From positions 51,087-115,086 of the forward strand of contig NZ_AUMN01000016.1 in NCBI RefSeq assembly GCF_000430705.1: 64,000 nucleotides of DNA. Reading direction: 5' to 3'. The position numbers were made by a program, and so were the translations under genes. Shown here piece by piece: positions 62,551-64,000 of the stretch. The notes beneath the pieces were generated by a model. It was given only the letters and a program-made list of their open reading frames with translations. It searched no databases and had not been told where the DNA came from. Every line of letters begins with the position of its first letter. Positions within the stretch are counted from its first letter, which is position 1. Origin of the DNA: Arthrobacter castelli DSM 16402. GTDB lineage: Bacteria > Actinomycetota > Actinomycetes > Actinomycetales > Micrococcaceae.

Positions 62551-64000
62551 AATCCGCGTTGGTGCCAATGTCTGGTTCGAAGGAGCGCTCTGGCAGGTGG
62601 ACGAAGTCACCGGGCGGGGCGTACGGATCCGCAAGGGTGCGACCATGCGCGAGGTGGGCGTTGGTGCATTCTCAGAAGCAGCGGTTATCAACACTGAGGA
62701 ATTGCCAGCTGAATCAGAGGATCCCCTGGGAATTCTCATTACTGCCTTGACTGACAAGCAGTTGGCAAAGCTCAAAGCGATGGAAGAGCCCTTGCTGTCT
62801 CTGCTCCAGGCAGAAGCTGAGGGAGGAGAAGCCTCGGCACGGGCACTGTATGCAGAAACGGCACGGAAGCTGGGCATCTCGGAGAGGACTCTATGGCGCC
62901 GGATGGCCGCCTATAAGACGTCAGGTATCGCAGGACTGGCCGATAGCAGAACAATGCAGAAGTACGATTCGCGTGTTGATCCGCGGTGGGATGCGGCGTG
63001 TGTGCAGGTTCTGGATGCGGCGGTGTATGCCTCGACGCCGACGAGGGATGCGGTGATCCGCCGGGTCAATGCCGAAGTGGCCCGGGTCCATGGTGAGGGC
63101 GTGGTTCCGGCGCCGGGGAAGACGGCGGCCTATCGGAGGCTTAATGAGTTGGCCAAGGGCAGGCATTCGTTTGGTTCGGGGCGGGGACGCCGATCGGTGG
63201 CTGAACGGCCAGAGGGCGTGTATGGGCGGTTGAATCCGTCGTATCCGGGCGAGTACGTGTTGTTGGATACGACGCCGTTGGATGTGTTCGCGATGGAACC
63301 GGTCACCGGACGGTGGGTGCCGACCGAGCTGACGGTGGCCATTGATTTGTTCAGCCGCTGCATCCTGGGCCTGCGGCTATCGCCCGTGTCGACGAAATCC
63401 GGCGATGTCGCCAATGTCCTGTTCCAGGTGGTGCGCCCACCGGCCGGTGACGATGCCGGGGATGGTTTTCCGTATCACGGTGTGCCGAAGAATGTTCTCG
63501 TCCCCGGCGGTGAAGAGGCCTTGGATCGGGGGTGTGTGCCGTCGACGGTGGTGGTCGATCACGGCAAGCAGTATGTGTCTGATCATGTGATTGGTGCCTG
63601 CGCCCGGCTGGGGATTAATGTGCAGCCGGCGATTCCGCATAAGCCGACGGACAAACCGGCAGTGGAGCGGTTCTTCAGGACACTGCGGGAATCGTTCCTG
63701 CAGCACCTGCCTGCCTATAAGGGCCCGGACGTCTATTCACGCGGCAAGGATATCGAGGATCAGGCGTACTTGTTGGTCACGGAGATGGAGCAGCTGATCC
63801 GCGAATGGGTCGGGACCGTCTATCACGGAACGAAGCACTCGAGCCTGCAACTGCCCGACCTGCCGGGGATGTTCTTCTCCCCGGCGGAGTTGTTCGATAT
63901 CGGCCGGGCCCGCACCGGTGTGCTGCGGCTTCCCGCCCGGCCGGAATTGGCCTATGAGTTCCTGCAGGTGCACTGGCGGACCATCCAGCATTACGGGGTG
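62537..64000 (+). CDS. tnsB: TnsB/Mu-type DDE transposase, 3' end beyond the window
   Basis: The 488 codons seen have no stop. The N-terminal region has helix-turn-helix segments (KLGISERTLWRRMAAYKTSG). The rve-like catalytic core shows Asp in YVLLDTTPLDVFA, Asp in STVVVDHGKQYVSD and Glu in TDKPAVERFFRTLRE, with 35 residues between the second Asp and the Glu. The C-terminal Mu-like beta barrel begins near the window end. With TnsA it performs cut-and-paste excision; tnsC and tniQ genes are expected further right. Confidence 0.88.
   Translation, partial: MSSIEIRVGANVWFEGALWQVDEVTGRGVRIRKGATMREVGVGAFSEAAVINTEELPAESEDPLGILITALTDKQLAKLKAMEEPLLSLLQAEAEGGEASARALYAETARKLGISERTLWRRMAAYKTSGIAGLADSRTMQKYDSRVDPRWDAACVQVLDAAVYASTPTRDAVIRRVNAEVARVHGEGVVPAPGKTAAYRRLNELAKGRHSFGSGRGRRSVAERPEGVYGRLNPSYPGEYVLLDTTPLDVFAMEPVTGRWVPTELTVAIDLFSRCILGLRLSPVSTKSGDVANVLFQVVRPPAGDDAGDGFPYHGVPKNVLVPGGEEALDRGCVPSTVVVDHGKQYVSDHVIGACARLGINVQPAIPHKPTDKPAVERFFRTLRESFLQHLPAYKGPDVYSRGKDIEDQAYLLVTEMEQLIREWVGTVYHGTKHSSLQLPDLPGMFFSPAELFDIGRARTGVLRLPARPELAYEFLQVHWRTIQHYGV

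Overview
The window is high-GC actinobacterial chromosome, most likely Micrococcaceae (Arthrobacter-like). This rests on the gene order around the origin (trxBA, parB, parA, rsmG, jag, yidC, yidD, rnpA, rpmH, dnaA, dnaN, gnd, recF, DUF721, gyrB, gyrA, DUF3566, tRNA-Ile, DLW-39, tRNA-Ala, ppiA, rhomboid), on frequent GTG starts and on VSRET-encoding parS sites inside parA and parB. Genus and species cannot be set from the sequence alone.

Layout. 1-3.8 kb: a NarL-type two-component system facing a MacB-like ABC transporter, with two inverted repeats between them. 3.8-11 kb: a carbohydrate uptake and catabolism operon (lipoprotein, two permeases, ThuA-like protein, Gfo/Idh/MocA oxidoreductase) with a LacI regulator and a perfect 14-bp palindrome at its promoter. 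11-17 kb: a reverse-strand set for a PhoD phosphatase, a CrtI-like oxidoreductase, a FemX-like transferase and a GT-C membrane protein. 17.8-24.7 kb: a nonulosonic (sialic) acid and polysaccharide operon that opens with one reading frame joining CMP-sialate synthetase, HAD and NeuB domains, followed by glycosyltransferases with sialyltransferase-type motifs. 24.8-29 kb: an MFS transporter with an overlapping 58-codon gene, a LysR regulator, and PadR with myo-inositol-1-phosphate synthase. 29.2-30.9 kb: a reverse-strand array of four small ORFs, three of them with very strong ribosome binding sites, ending in a sulfotransferase. It matches nothing I recognise.

31-61.5 kb is the conserved origin region. 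It holds murJ with a separate pseudokinase partner, the thioredoxin pair, a 1.7-kb gene-free stretch with five parS sites (three more lie in or next to parAB), the membrane-insertion, RNase P and L34 genes, oriC between dnaA and dnaN, and the gyrase genes. Past the rhomboid gene is a dense cluster of DnaA boxes, and immediately after it the end of a Tn7-like transposon carrying TnsA-like and TnsB-like genes; the latter runs off the window.

How it works together: from 31 to 61 kb the genes serve replication initiation, chromosome segregation, envelope precursor export and topology. The first 30 kb is accessory and concerns the cell surface (capsule-like nonulosonate polymer, peptidoglycan cross-bridge, inositol) and nutrient uptake. 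The most interesting unexplained items are the small-ORF/sulfotransferase array, the three-domain sialate fusion with a buried ribosome binding site, the DnaA-box cluster at the transposon junction, and a parS site placed inside the parB terminator.
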